Positions 34,092 to 42,267 of a stretch of 64,000 nucleotides of DNA are shown piece after piece. Location: the NCBI RefSeq assembly GCF_016464705.1, contig NZ_JAEHOB010000003.1:397599-461598 (forward strand). The letters are read 5' to 3'. Source of the DNA: Qaidamihabitans albus (GTDB lineage: Bacteria > Actinomycetota > Actinomycetes > Mycobacteriales > Pseudonocardiaceae). A model generated the notes under the pieces. The model made no database searches. It had not been told where the DNA came from and saw nothing but the letters and a program-made list of their open reading frames with translations. Numbering within the stretch: the stretch's first letter is position 1; each line of letters begins with the position of its first letter. The position numbers and the translations under genes were made by a program.

Positions 34092-35249
34092 TCAGCAGGG
34101 GGTGGGAGGCACCGCGACATCGATGTAGGCGGCGGCCACGTGCTTGCCCCTGGCGAGGCGGTACCAGGTGTCGGAGCTGCCCTGGGTGCCGTTCGCGACG
34201 TCGCCGGTCACCGAGCAGACGAGCCGGACCCTGGCGTGCCGCGCGGCGTAGCCGACCTGCGGCGTCGAGGCCGACGTCCCCGCGCGGACATTGAGGTGCA
34301 CGCCCGCGGGGGTCACGACCGTGCCCCACGGTCCGGACGCGGTCCACTCGTAGGTCACGTTCACCCACGCGTTGGTCTTCAGCCGCAGCCCGTCCCAGAA
34401 CGTGCCGTCGGCGAGGTCGATGCCAGCCGGGTTCGCGACCTTGCGACCGAACTGGTCGCGGCCGCCGTTGTGCCCGTCCTCGTAGGCGGCCTGCGCCTGC
34501 GGCTTGCCGTGCGGCAGGTCGGGCCATGACTCGCGGCCGGGGTTCCAGTGGTCGTCGCGGGTGTTCCAGGGCCCCACGTCCCACACCGGCGCCCACTCGC
34601 ACCGCGCGTTGCCGATCGTGCACACCCGCACCGTGTAGTCGCCCTTGCCGCGCGCCGCGAGCCCCCGCCGCGACGGCAGCGCGACGAAGTGGTCCCGCCG
34701 CACGATCCGGTGCCCGTTCGCGGTAGTGCCGCCGACCAGGCCCTCCCGGGTGGCGAAGACGCGGAACGTCATCGGCCCGGCGGCCCGGTCCGCCTGCTCG
34801 GTCCCCTCAGCCTGCGGGCCGTGCCCGGCCAGCCGCCCGGTCAGCTCGACGGGCCCGACCCGCTCCGGCGCGGTCTGCACCAGGCGAGCCTGCACGGACG
34901 TGGCGGGCTCCGGCAGCACGGCAGGCGCCCCTGGGGTTACCGGAGTCCACTCGCTCCATGTGCCGTCCGCCCTGAGGCCGCGCACGTCGAGGGTGCTCGC
35001 GCGGCCGTGCGCGGACTCGGCGCCGACGGTGTCGACCGGGGTGGCCAGATCCTTCGGTGGGAAGACCCGGGTGCCGATCCGCTGCGGGCCCGCGGTGGTC
35101 GAGAACGTGGTGCGCACGTCGTCGCCGCCGCGGCCGGGGTGCAGCGTCCAGGTCACCGTGTCGGCCGCCGTCACGGGAACGGGCGCGAGCCCGAGTGCGG
35201 CGCAGGCCAGGGCCAGGACCAGGGCGGGGTAACGTCTTCGCTGCGCCAT
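34092..35249 (-). CDS. Secreted protein of unknown function with SH3-like C-terminal domain
   Basis: 385 residues. Signal peptide MAQRRRYPALVLALACAALG with cleavage after PVTA (~30). A beta-rich N-terminal domain (~35-150) is followed by a region with RDHFVALPSRRG, TVRVCTIGNARCEWAPVWDVGPWN and DDHWNP (~190-245), which resembles the secreted NlpC/DPBB-like proteins seen in actinobacteria. The C-terminal segment (~300-385, GVHLNVRAGTSASTPQVGY... DTWYRLARG) looks like a bacterial SH3 domain that would bind cell wall. Two Cys pairs may form disulfides. I chose ATG 35249; a TTG four codons earlier is possible. Confidence 0.78.
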   Translation of the reverse strand: MAQRRRYPALVLALACAALGLAPVPVTAADTVTWTLHPGRGGDDVRTTFSTTAGPQRIGTRVFPPKDLATPVDTVGAESAHGRASTLDVRGLRADGTWSEWTPVTPGAPAVLPEPATSVQARLVQTAPERVGPVELTGRLAGHGPQAEGTEQADRAAGPMTFRVFATREGLVGGTTANGHRIVRRDHFVALPSRRGLAARGKGDYTVRVCTIGNARCEWAPVWDVGPWNTRDDHWNPGRESWPDLPHGKPQAQAAYEDGHNGGRDQFGRKVANPAGIDLADGTFWDGLRLKTNAWVNVTYEWTASGPWGTVVTPAGVHLNVRAGTSASTPQVGYAARHARVRLVCSVTGDVANGTQGSSDTWYRLARGKHVAAAYIDVAVPPTPC

Positions 35250-35324
35250 GCGTCGAGCCAAAACTCCAGGTCAGCGCGTGTCAACGCGGGCGCGCGACCG
35301 CGCCGGGTGGAGTAATCTTCCGAG

Positions 35325-36464
35325 TTAACCCGAGAGGGTGGCCCGGACCGCGGTCCGGTCGACCTTGCCCGGGCCTGCGACCGGCAGTTCGTCGACGAAC
35401 CGCCAGCGCTTCGGCACCGCGGGCGCGCCGAGGGCCGTGCGGATCGCCGCGCGCAGCTCCTCGACCGGTGGTGGCGGGCCTGCCGGGACCACCGCGGCCG
35501 CGACCAGCTGTCCCCACTCCTCGTCCGGCAGCGCGACGACGCACGCGTCGGCGACCGCCGGATGGGCGGTGAGGGCGCGTTCGACGTCGGCCGCGGAGAC
35601 CTTCACGCCACCGGTGTTGATCACGTCGTCGGCGCGGCCGAGTACCTCGAGCCTGCCGTCGGCGGCGAACCGGCCGAGGTCGCTGGTGCGGAACCAGCCC
35701 CCGGTGAACGCCGCCGCCGTGAGGTCCGGACGCCGCCGGTAGCCGTGCGCCAGCACCGTCCCGGCGATCTCGATCCGGTCGCCCTCCCCGAGCCGCACCC
35801 GGACGCCGTCGAGCGGGACGCCGTCGTAGACACAGCCGCTGGCCGTCTCGCTCATCCCGTAGGCCGAGATCACGTGCACCCCGGCGGCCGCGGCGCGGGC
35901 CCGCAGCCGTTCGTCGAGGGCGGCCCCGCCGAGCACGACGGCGGTGAAGCGGTCCAGGCCCGCGCCGCCCGCGTCGAGCAGCCGTGCGAGCTGGGTGGGG
36001 ACGAGGGCCGAGTAGTGCGGACCCGGCCTGGCGAAAAGTGTCCGCGCCGCTTCCGCAAACGCTTGTGGGTCGAAACCGGCCGACGTGTCGAGCACCACGG
36101 GTGATCCGCCCGCGAGGTGGGCCCGGACTAGCACCTGCAGCCCGCCGATGTAGTGCGCGGGCGTTGCCAGCAGCCAGCCGCCCGCGCCGCCGAGCCGGTC
36201 GTGGGTGGCGCGGGCGGAGGCGAGCAGCGCCGACGCCGAGAGCAGCACACCCTTCGGCGCGCCGGTGGAGCCGGAGGTGGGGACGATCACCGCGGTGTCC
36301 GGCTCGACCGGCTCGTCAGGGGCCATCGCGGTGCGCAGTTCGCCTGCCGCGGGGCTGCGCGGGTCGAGCGGCAGTACGGCGGGACCGCCGTCGAGCGCGT
36401 CGAGCACGGCCCGGCGCAGCCGCTCGACGGTCGCGGGGCCGCCGTCCGTCCAGACCGTTCGCAT
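35325..36464 (-). CDS. menE: o-Succinylbenzoate-CoA ligase
   Basis: Activates o-succinylbenzoate with ATP and CoA for MenB. 379 residues, short for the adenylating family as is normal for actinobacterial MenE. Motifs: IVPTSGSTGAPKGVLLS (~61), ISAYGMSETASGCVY (~205), GWFRTSDLGRFAADGRLEVLGRADDVINTGGVKVSAADVE (~265-305), catalytic Lys in GPGKVDRTAV (C-terminus). Start ATG 36464; the frame stays open back through the 46-bp element to 36533, and that extension is not part of the protein. Downstream of menB on the same strand. Confidence 0.93.
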   Translation of the reverse strand: MRTVWTDGGPATVERLRRAVLDALDGGPAVLPLDPRSPAAGELRTAMAPDEPVEPDTAVIVPTSGSTGAPKGVLLSASALLASARATHDRLGGAGGWLLATPAHYIGGLQVLVRAHLAGGSPVVLDTSAGFDPQAFAEAARTLFARPGPHYSALVPTQLARLLDAGGAGLDRFTAVVLGGAALDERLRARAAAAGVHVISAYGMSETASGCVYDGVPLDGVRVRLGEGDRIEIAGTVLAHGYRRRPDLTAAAFTGGWFRTSDLGRFAADGRLEVLGRADDVINTGGVKVSAADVERALTAHPAVADACVVALPDEEWGQLVAAAVVPAGPPPPVEELRAAIRTALGAPAVPKRWRFVDELPVAGPGKVDRTAVRATLSG

Positions 36465-36490
36465 CAGCGTCGAGCGTACGGCGCGGCCCG

Positions 36491-36536
36491 CTCGTGAGTG
36501 CGCACGCGAGTTAGAACTCGTGTGCGCACTCACGAG
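36491..36536. repeat. 46-bp palindromic element, copy 4
   Basis: Best palindrome of the six: arms pair over 23 bp with one internal mismatch, central AG. Ends CTCGTGAGTG / CACTCACGAG. Between menB and menE (both minus strand), directly abutting an 11-bp tandem repeat at the menB 3' end. Confidence 0.93.
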
Positions 36537-36569
36537 TCAGTAGTAGTTCAGTAGTAGTTCAGTAGTAGT
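36537..36569. repeat. 11-bp tandem triplication at the menB stop
   Basis: Three perfect copies of TCAGTAGTAGT in a row. Read on the menB strand they are ACTACTACTGA; the first contains the final Tyr codons and TGA of menB, and the other two lie after the stop, ending exactly where the 46-bp element begins. Confidence 0.92.
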
Positions 36570-37518
36570 ACGGGTAGGGCGACCAGTCGGGCTCGCGCCT
36601 GCCGAGGAAGGCGTCGCGGCCCTCCACGGCCTCGTCCTGCATGTACGCCAGCCGGGTCGCCTCGCCCGCGAAGATCTGCTGGCCGACGAGGCCGTCGTCG
36701 ATCAGGTTGAACGAGTACTTGAGCATCCGCTGCGCGGTCGGTGACTTGCCCAGCACCTCCCAGCCCCACTGCAGTGCCTCGGCCTCCAGCCGCTCGTGCG
36801 GCACGGCCGCGTTCACCGCGCCCATCGAGTGGGCCTGCTCGGCGGTGTACTCGCGGCCGAGGAAGAAGATCTCCCTGGCGAACTTCTGCCCCGTCTGCCG
36901 CGCCAGGTACGCCGAGCCGAAGCCGCCGTCGAACGAGCCGACGTCGGCGTCGGTCTGCTTGAACCGGGCGTGCTCCGCCGAGGCGAGCGTGAGATCGCAC
37001 ACCACGTGCAGCGAGTGCCCGCCGCCCGCCGCCCAGCCGGGAACGACCGCGATGACCACTTTCGGCATGAACCTGATCATGCGCTGCACCTCGAGGATGT
37101 GCAGCCGGCCCGCCCGCGCCGGATCCACCGTGTCCGAAGTCTCCCCGCTCGCGTACTGATAGCCGGAGCGACCACGAATACGCTGGTCACCACCGGAGCA
37201 GAACGCCCAGCCGCCGTCCTTGGGCGACGGTCCGTTACCGGTGAGCAGGACGCAGCCGACGTCCGGGCTCGTCCGGGCGTGATCGAGGGCGCGGTAGAGC
37301 TCGTCCACGGTGTGCGGCCGGAACGCATTGCGCACCTCCGGCCGGTCGAACGCGACCCGCACGACGCGCTTGCCGGACCGGGAATCCGTGGAACGGTGGT
37401 AGGTGATGTCGGTGAAGTCGGTGATGTCAGAGCCCTCGACCTCGGTCCACGCGGCCGGGTCGAACAGTTCGGATACCTGCGCGTCATCCACGTTTGGGAG
37501 AATAGGCCGTGTGCTCAT
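36559..37518 (-). CDS. menB: 1,4-Dihydroxy-2-naphthoyl-CoA synthase
   Basis: Crotonase-fold enzyme closing the naphthoquinone ring of o-succinylbenzoyl-CoA. 319 residues with an actinobacterial N-terminal ~50-residue extension. Oxyanion-hole and active-site segments: FCSGGDQRIRG (~105), VVPGWAAGGGHSLHVVCDL (~165), and FDGGFGSAYLARQTG with catalytic Asp (~205). The C-terminus ends in PYPYYY. The stop TGA lies in the first unit of the 11-bp tandem repeat. Start ATG 37518 is only 30 nt from menD's GTG on the other strand. The minus-strand frame is open far upstream through menD, which is a GC artefact. Confidence 0.96.
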   Translation of the reverse strand: MSTRPILPNVDDAQVSELFDPAAWTEVEGSDITDFTDITYHRSTDSRSGKRVVRVAFDRPEVRNAFRPHTVDELYRALDHARTSPDVGCVLLTGNGPSPKDGGWAFCSGGDQRIRGRSGYQYASGETSDTVDPARAGRLHILEVQRMIRFMPKVVIAVVPGWAAGGGHSLHVVCDLTLASAEHARFKQTDADVGSFDGGFGSAYLARQTGQKFAREIFFLGREYTAEQAHSMGAVNAAVPHERLEAEALQWGWEVLGKSPTAQRMLKYSFNLIDDGLVGQQIFAGEATRLAYMQDEAVEGRDAFLGRREPDWSPYPYYY

Positions 37519-37548
37519 GACCACCGTGACAGCGTGGGGGTTTCGCCG

Positions 37549-39219
37549 GTGAACCCGTCCACCGCGCAGGCGAGGGTGATCGTCGACGAGCTCGTTCGCA
37601 ACACCGTTTCCCACGTGGTGCTCAGCCCCGGCTCCCGTAACGCACCGCTCTCGCTGGCGCTGTACGACGCCGCGGCGGCAGGGAAGCTGAGCCTGCACGT
37701 CCGGATCGACGAGCGGGGTGCCGCCTTCCTGGCGCTGGGCATCGCCGCGCGCACCGGTCGCCCGGTCGCCGTCGTCTGCACCTCGGGCACGGCCGCCGCC
37801 AACTTCCACCCCGCCGTGCTGGAGGCCGACCGGGCCGGGGTGCCGCTGATCGTCCTCACCGCGGACCGGCCGCCCGAGCTGCGGGCCGCGGGTGCCAACC
37901 AGGTCATCGACCAGCAGCGCCTCTACGGCGGCGCCGTACGCTACTTCGACGAGCTGGCCGTGGCCGAGCGCAGAGCCGGGCAGAACGCGTACTGGCGCAG
38001 CCAGATCTGCCGGGCCTGGAACGCCGCGTACGGCGAGTGGCGATGCGGGCCCGTGCACCTCAACGTGCCGTTCCGCGAGCCGCTGGTGCCCGACGGCGAC
38101 GAGCACTGGTACGAGTCGCTCGAAGGCCGCCCCCGCGGGGCCCGCTGGACCGAGCTGCGTGACTTCGGCGCGCTGCCGTCGTTCGTGGTCCCCTCGACGC
38201 GGCACGGCCTGGTGATCGCCTGCGACGCCGGGGTGCGTGCCGCCAGCGAATGGGCCGAGCAGCACGGCTGGCCCGTCGTCTCCGAGACCGGCGGCCTCGG
38301 CCTGGGTGGCGGCACTGCCATCTCGTCCGGGACGTGGCTGCTCGGCGTCGAGGGATTCCTCGCCGAGCACAAGCCGGAGCAGGTGCTCTGCATCGGACGG
38401 CCGACGGTGTTCCGCCCGGTCCAGGAGCTGCTGTCCGATCCGGATGTCGAGGTCCTGCTGGTGCGCCCCGACTCCGACTGGCCCGCACCCGCGCACAACG
38501 TCCGGCAGGTCGGGCAGTGGTTCGACGAGCCGACCAAGCCGGCCGACGCGGAGTGGCTCGGGCGCTGGCAGCGCGCCGACGTCGCCGCGGCCACGGCGGT
38601 GCGCGGGGCACTCGCCGAGGAGTCCTGGCCGAGCGGCCTGCGGCTGGCGACCGAACTCGTCGACGGGCTTCCGCCCGACGCGCTGCTCGTCGTCGGCTCG
38701 TCCAACCCGGCGCGCGACGTCGCACTGGCCGGCGGGCGGCGGCCGGACGTGCTGGTGCACCGCAACCGTGGCGTCGCCGGGATCGACGGCACGGTGTCCA
38801 CCGCCATCGGTGCCGCCACCGTCCACCACGGACCGTCCTACGCCCTGCTCGGTGACCTGACGTTCCTGCACGACATCAACGGCCTGCTCACCGGGCCCGC
38901 CGAGGCGCGCCCCGACCTCACGATCGTCGTGCTCAACGACGACGGCGGCGGCATCTTCTCCCTGCTCGAACAGGGCGCGCCCGAGCACGGCCAGGGTTTC
39001 GAACGGGTCTTCGGCACCCCGCACGACGCCGATCTCGGTGCCCTGTGCGCCGGTTACCGCGTGCCGTACACGCTGGCCGAGACGCTGACCGAGTTCCGGG
39101 CCGCGCTGCGTCCCGAACCCGGCCTGCGGGTGGTGGAGGTGCGGGTGGACCGCACCCGGCACCGAGACCTGCACGCCCGGGTGCGCGCCGCCGTCTCCGC
39201 GGCCGTCTCCGGCGAATGA
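37549..39219 (+). CDS. menD: 2-Succinyl-5-enolpyruvyl-6-hydroxy-3-cyclohexene-1-carboxylate synthase
   Basis: ThDP enzyme condensing isochorismate with 2-oxoglutarate, first committed menaquinone step. 556 residues with the three ThDP-enzyme domains. VLSPGSRNAPLSLAL (~25-39), catalytic Glu in RIDERGAAFLALG (~57) and ThDP-Mg motif GDLTFLHDINGLL with LNDDGGGIFS (~437-470) are present. Start GTG 37549 (MNPSTAQARVIVDEL); GTG 37534 would add five residues. Divergent from menB with a gap of only 30 nt, so promoters must overlap coding sequence. menC, menF and menH are not in the window. Confidence 0.95.
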   Translation: MNPSTAQARVIVDELVRNTVSHVVLSPGSRNAPLSLALYDAAAAGKLSLHVRIDERGAAFLALGIAARTGRPVAVVCTSGTAAANFHPAVLEADRAGVPLIVLTADRPPELRAAGANQVIDQQRLYGGAVRYFDELAVAERRAGQNAYWRSQICRAWNAAYGEWRCGPVHLNVPFREPLVPDGDEHWYESLEGRPRGARWTELRDFGALPSFVVPSTRHGLVIACDAGVRAASEWAEQHGWPVVSETGGLGLGGGTAISSGTWLLGVEGFLAEHKPEQVLCIGRPTVFRPVQELLSDPDVEVLLVRPDSDWPAPAHNVRQVGQWFDEPTKPADAEWLGRWQRADVAAATAVRGALAEESWPSGLRLATELVDGLPPDALLVVGSSNPARDVALAGGRRPDVLVHRNRGVAGIDGTVSTAIGAATVHHGPSYALLGDLTFLHDINGLLTGPAEARPDLTIVVLNDDGGGIFSLLEQGAPEHGQGFERVFGTPHDADLGALCAGYRVPYTLAETLTEFRAALRPEPGLRVVEVRVDRTRHRDLHARVRAAVSAAVSGE

Positions 39220-39257
39220 CCCCACGATCGGCCGTGTCGCGGCAGCCGGTTCCTCGC

Positions 39258-39263
39258 TAGGTT
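39258..39263 (+). promoter_or_regulatory. -10 element of a probable leaderless promoter for the M1 peptidase gene
   Basis: TAGGTT followed by exactly 6 nt and ATG 39270, with no ribosome-binding site. Confidence 0.5.
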
Positions 39264-39269
39264 CCCCGC

Positions 39270-40772
39270 ATGGGGTTCACAGCTCGCGCCGGCACCGGCG
39301 CTGTCGCGGCAGCACTCGTCGCCGTCCTGTTCACCACCTCGGCCAGTGCCGTGCCCGACCCGGGCGCGCCCGGCCTCGGTGACCCGTACTACCCGGGCGC
39401 GGGCAACGGCGGCTACGACGTCGCCCACTACGACATCCGGCTGACCTACCGGCCCGAGGCCGACCGGCTGGCGGGCACCACGACGATCCTCGCCACCACG
39501 AGGCAGGAGCTGTCCAGGTTCAACCTGGACTTCGGGCTGAAGGTGCGCTCGGTGCGCGTCAACAACCAGCCCGCGCGGTTCGCCACCGACCCGGACGACC
39601 CGAGCGAGCTGGTGGTCACCCCGCACACGCCGCTCGCGGAGAACCAGCCGGTGACGGTGGTCGTCAACTACGCCGACACGCCGTCGAAGGTCGCCATCGA
39701 CGGCTTCACCGCGTGGAAGCGGACCGACACCGGCGCGCTCGCGGTCGACGAGCCGCACATCGCGGAGTGGTGGTTCCCGTCCAACGACCATCCCACCGAC
39801 AAGGCCACCTACGACGTGTCGGTGGAGGTGCCCGACGACGTGTCGGCGTTGTCCAACGGCAGCCTCGTGCGCAAGACCAAGCAGCGGGCGGGCTGGACGC
39901 GCTGGAACTGGCGCAGCACCGAGCCGCAGACGACGTACCTGGCGTTTCTCGCGATCGGTGACTACGAGGTGCTGCAGTCCACGACGCCGAGCGGGCAGCC
40001 GTTCATCACCGCCTACGACCCGGCCCTCGGCGCGAGCCTGCCCGCCGCGAAGGCGAGTATCGAGCGCAGCCCCGAGGTCGTGGAGTTCCTGGAGCCCTAC
40101 TTCGGCCCGTACCCGTTCGAGGCGCAGGGCGGGATCGCGACCACCGGGCTCGGCTTCGCGCTGGAGAACCAGACGCGGTCGGTGTACGACCAGGCCTTCT
40201 TCCGGGCGGGTACCAACATGTCGGTGGTCGTGCACGAGAGCGCGCACCAGTGGTTCGGCGACTCCGTCGCGCTGGCCGAGTGGAGCGACATCTGGCTCAA
40301 CGAGGGCTTCGCCAGCTACGCGGAGTTCCTGTGGTCCGAGCACGTCGGCGAGGGCACGGCGGACGAGCTGGCCCGCTACCTCTACGACTCCTACCCGGCC
40401 GACGACGAGTTCTGGCAGGTGCTGCCGGGCGATCCCGGCCCGGAGAACCAGTTCCACTCCGCGGTGTACGACCGGGGCGCGCTCACCGTTCACGCGCTGC
40501 GCGAGGCCGTCGGCGACGAGGCGTTCTTCACGATCCTGCGGACGTGGCTGGAGCGGAAGAAGGGCAGCCACGGCACCACCGAGGAGTTCGTCGCGCTGGC
40601 CGAGGAGATCTCCGGCGAGCAGCTGGACGAGCTGTTCCGGACCTGGCTGTTCACGCCCGGCAAGCCGGCGGCGGCACCCGGTGCGGCGGCCGCGCGGACG
40701 GCCGCGGTGGCGGAACCGCCCTCGTACCGGGAGATCCGGCGCACGCACGACCAGCTGGCCACGCGGAGGTGA
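39270..40772 (+). CDS. Secreted M1-family zinc metallopeptidase
   Basis: 500 residues with a signal peptide cleaved after SASA (~27). An N-terminal beta-sandwich domain (~45-230) is followed by the catalytic domain: GLGFALENQTR in place of the GAMEN exopeptidase motif (~292), zinc site VVHESAHQWFGD (HExxH, ~318-329) and the third ligand Glu in WLNEGFASYAEF (~341). The C-terminal helical domain is short and ends near residue 470, smaller than in PepN (~850 residues). An exported aminopeptidase is likely. Own leaderless-type promoter; located between menD and the DUF3592 gene. Confidence 0.93.
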   Translation: MGFTARAGTGAVAAALVAVLFTTSASAVPDPGAPGLGDPYYPGAGNGGYDVAHYDIRLTYRPEADRLAGTTTILATTRQELSRFNLDFGLKVRSVRVNNQPARFATDPDDPSELVVTPHTPLAENQPVTVVVNYADTPSKVAIDGFTAWKRTDTGALAVDEPHIAEWWFPSNDHPTDKATYDVSVEVPDDVSALSNGSLVRKTKQRAGWTRWNWRSTEPQTTYLAFLAIGDYEVLQSTTPSGQPFITAYDPALGASLPAAKASIERSPEVVEFLEPYFGPYPFEAQGGIATTGLGFALENQTRSVYDQAFFRAGTNMSVVVHESAHQWFGDSVALAEWSDIWLNEGFASYAEFLWSEHVGEGTADELARYLYDSYPADDEFWQVLPGDPGPENQFHSAVYDRGALTVHALREAVGDEAFFTILRTWLERKKGSHGTTEEFVALAEEISGEQLDELFRTWLFTPGKPAAAPGAAAARTAAVAEPPSYREIRRTHDQLATRR

Positions 40773-40782
40773 CGGCGGCGGC

Positions 40783-40788
40783 TATGCT
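40783..40788 (+). promoter_or_regulatory. -10 element of a probable leaderless promoter for the DUF3592 gene
   Basis: TATGCT, then exactly 6 nt, then GTG 40795. This spacing favours GTG 40795 over the adjacent ATG 40798. Confidence 0.5.
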
Positions 40789-40794
40789 CGCCGC

Positions 40795-41241
40795 GTGATG
40801 GCGGGCAACGAGCGAGCGTGGCGGATCGGCGCCCGCGCGCTGTTCGGTGTCGCCGCTGTCATCACCCTGCTGTGCGTGCTGCTGGTCTTCGCGGCTATCC
40901 GCAACGACGACGCGATCTCCGACAACCACGGCACGGCGACCGCGCAGGTCGAGCAGGTGCTGTTCGACCGGACCATCATCCGGTTCGAGACCCCGGACGG
41001 GGTCGCGCACAGCCCCGCGAACGGCGTGCTCTACCCGGACGGCCTTGTCGAGGGGCAGCTCGTCCGGATCGAGTACGACACGACGGATCCCGAACTGGCG
41101 CGGGTCGCCGGGCGCAGCTGGCTGCTGACCCTGTTGCCGGTGGGCACGACGATCCTGTTCACGTGGCTGGTGGCCGGGCCGCTGCTGTGGTGGATCCGCT
41201 CCCGCCTGCGCGCCCCGGTCGTGAGTGCGCACACGAGTTAG
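40795..41241 (+). CDS. DUF3592 membrane protein (Rv0556-like)
   Basis: 148 residues: two membrane helices (~16-37 and ~107-130) flanking an extracytoplasmic beta-rich domain (GTATAQVEQVLFDRTIIRFETPDG... LVRIEYDTTDPELARVAG), the usual DUF3592 pattern. Between menD and the mannosyltransferase as in mycobacteria (Rv0556). The last seven residues, Val-Val-Ser-His-like VVSAHTS, and the TAG stop are encoded within the 46-bp element, so the natural C-terminus has been replaced or extended by element sequence. Confidence 0.85.
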   Translation: MMAGNERAWRIGARALFGVAAVITLLCVLLVFAAIRNDDAISDNHGTATAQVEQVLFDRTIIRFETPDGVAHSPANGVLYPDGLVEGQLVRIEYDTTDPELARVAGRSWLLTLLPVGTTILFTWLVAGPLLWWIRSRLRAPVVSAHTS

Positions 41242-41263
41242 AACTCGTGTAGCCACTCACGAG
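41218..41263. repeat. 46-bp palindromic element, copy 5
   Basis: Ends GTCGTGAGTG / CACTCACGAG, inner ACACGAGTT / AACTCGTGT around AG. It lies inside the overlap of two convergent genes: the left half encodes the DUF3592 C-terminus and TAG, while the right terminal arm supplies TCG TGA as the last codon and stop of the IMPase on the minus strand. Confidence 0.93.
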
Positions 41264-42090
41264 GGGTCGGGAGCCAGCCACCAGGACAGGACCTCCTCGG
41301 CCGCACCGGGCGCCGCCACCAGCAGGCCGTCCGCGGGCAGGACGGAGTCCTCGCCGCGGCGGTCGAGCACCACGGCGCCGGCCTCGATCGCCAGCGCGAT
41401 CGCGCCCGCGACGTCCCACTCGTGGTAGCGGTGCAGCACGGCCGCGGTGGCATGGCCCAGCGCCACCTGCGCGATCGACAGCGCCGCCGAGCCGAGCACC
41501 CGGACACCGGCATGCTCGGCGGCGGCGCGCTCGATGAACCCGCCGAGTCCCGGCCACGAACCCTGGCGGGTGAGCTCGGTGCACACGATCGCGCCAACCG
41601 TGCCGCGCTGCCCGGTGAGCTCGACCGGCCGCCCGTTGGCCCGCGTGCCACGGCCGCGCGCGGCGGCGTAGATCTGCCCGCGGTAGGGGTCGGCGACCAC
41701 GCCGACCACCGGCCCCGACGCGTCGACGAGCGCGAGGCTGTAGGCACACCACGGGATCCCCGCGACATAGTTGGCGGTGCCGTCGACCGGATCGACCAGC
41801 CAGCGGTACTCCGCCGCGTCGGCGGTGGGCTCGGCACCGAACTCCGCGCCGATCACCGGCATACCGGGGAACTCGGCGGTCAGCACGCGGCGGGTGTGGC
41901 GTTCGAGCGTGCGATCGGTGTCGGTGACCCAGTCGAACGGTGACTCCTCGGTACCCGGGCGCGCGCCACGGCCCGCGGTCGCCGTGATCACGTCGGTGGC
42001 GTCGTTGGCGAGACGCCCGGCGACCTCGAGCGCTCTGGACAGCAGACCGGGCTCGACCGGCTGCCAGGTGCGGGACGACAGGAGTGCCAT
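41257..42090 (-). CDS. Inositol monophosphatase family protein
   Basis: 277-residue Mg-dependent phosphatase. Motifs: [16 protein letters not shown] (~53), GAEFGAE (~80), [15 protein letters not shown] (metal-binding, ~95-109) and [19 protein letters not shown] (~223-241). Substrate may be inositol-1-phosphate, histidinol-phosphate or another sugar phosphate; the glycosyltransferases beside it hint at inositol-mannolipid synthesis. The stop codon is donated by the 46-bp element. Confidence 0.92.
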   Translation of the reverse strand: MALLSSRTWQPVEPGLLSRALEVAGRLANDATDVITATAGRGARPGTEESPFDWVTDTDRTLERHTRRVLTAEFPGMPVIGAEFGAEPTADAAEYRWLVDPVDGTANYVAGIPWCAYSLALVDASGPVVGVVADPYRGQIYAAARGRGTRANGRPVELTGQRGTVGAIVCTELTRQGSWPGLGGFIERAAAEHAGVRVLGSAALSIAQVALGHATAAVLHRYHEWDVAGAIALAIEAGAVVLDRRGEDSVLPADGLLVAAPGAAEEVLSWWLAPDPS

Positions 42091-42267
42091 ACGTCTCTAG
42101 CCTGGCCACGCCGAGTGACCGGAATGCGACATCGAGGTGACGTTCGGCCCGCCATTGCCCGACGAACCGGCCGGGCGCGCTACCGACCGAAGAGTTCCGC
42201 TGCCGTTGACCCGGCGGTCACGCGGCTGTGGCCAGGACGGACCGGATCGGCTGCGACAGTGCGCATC

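Noticed and set aside
36465-36533. In-frame N-terminal extension of menE through the 46-bp palindrome
   Set aside because: The added residues come from the repeat; similar repeat-encoded sequence appears in unrelated frames beside other copies, and MenE homology starts at ATG 36464.
37519-39225. Extension of the menB frame on the minus strand across menD
   Set aside because: The extra ~570 codons are the antisense of menD. MenB homology begins at the ATG at 37518.
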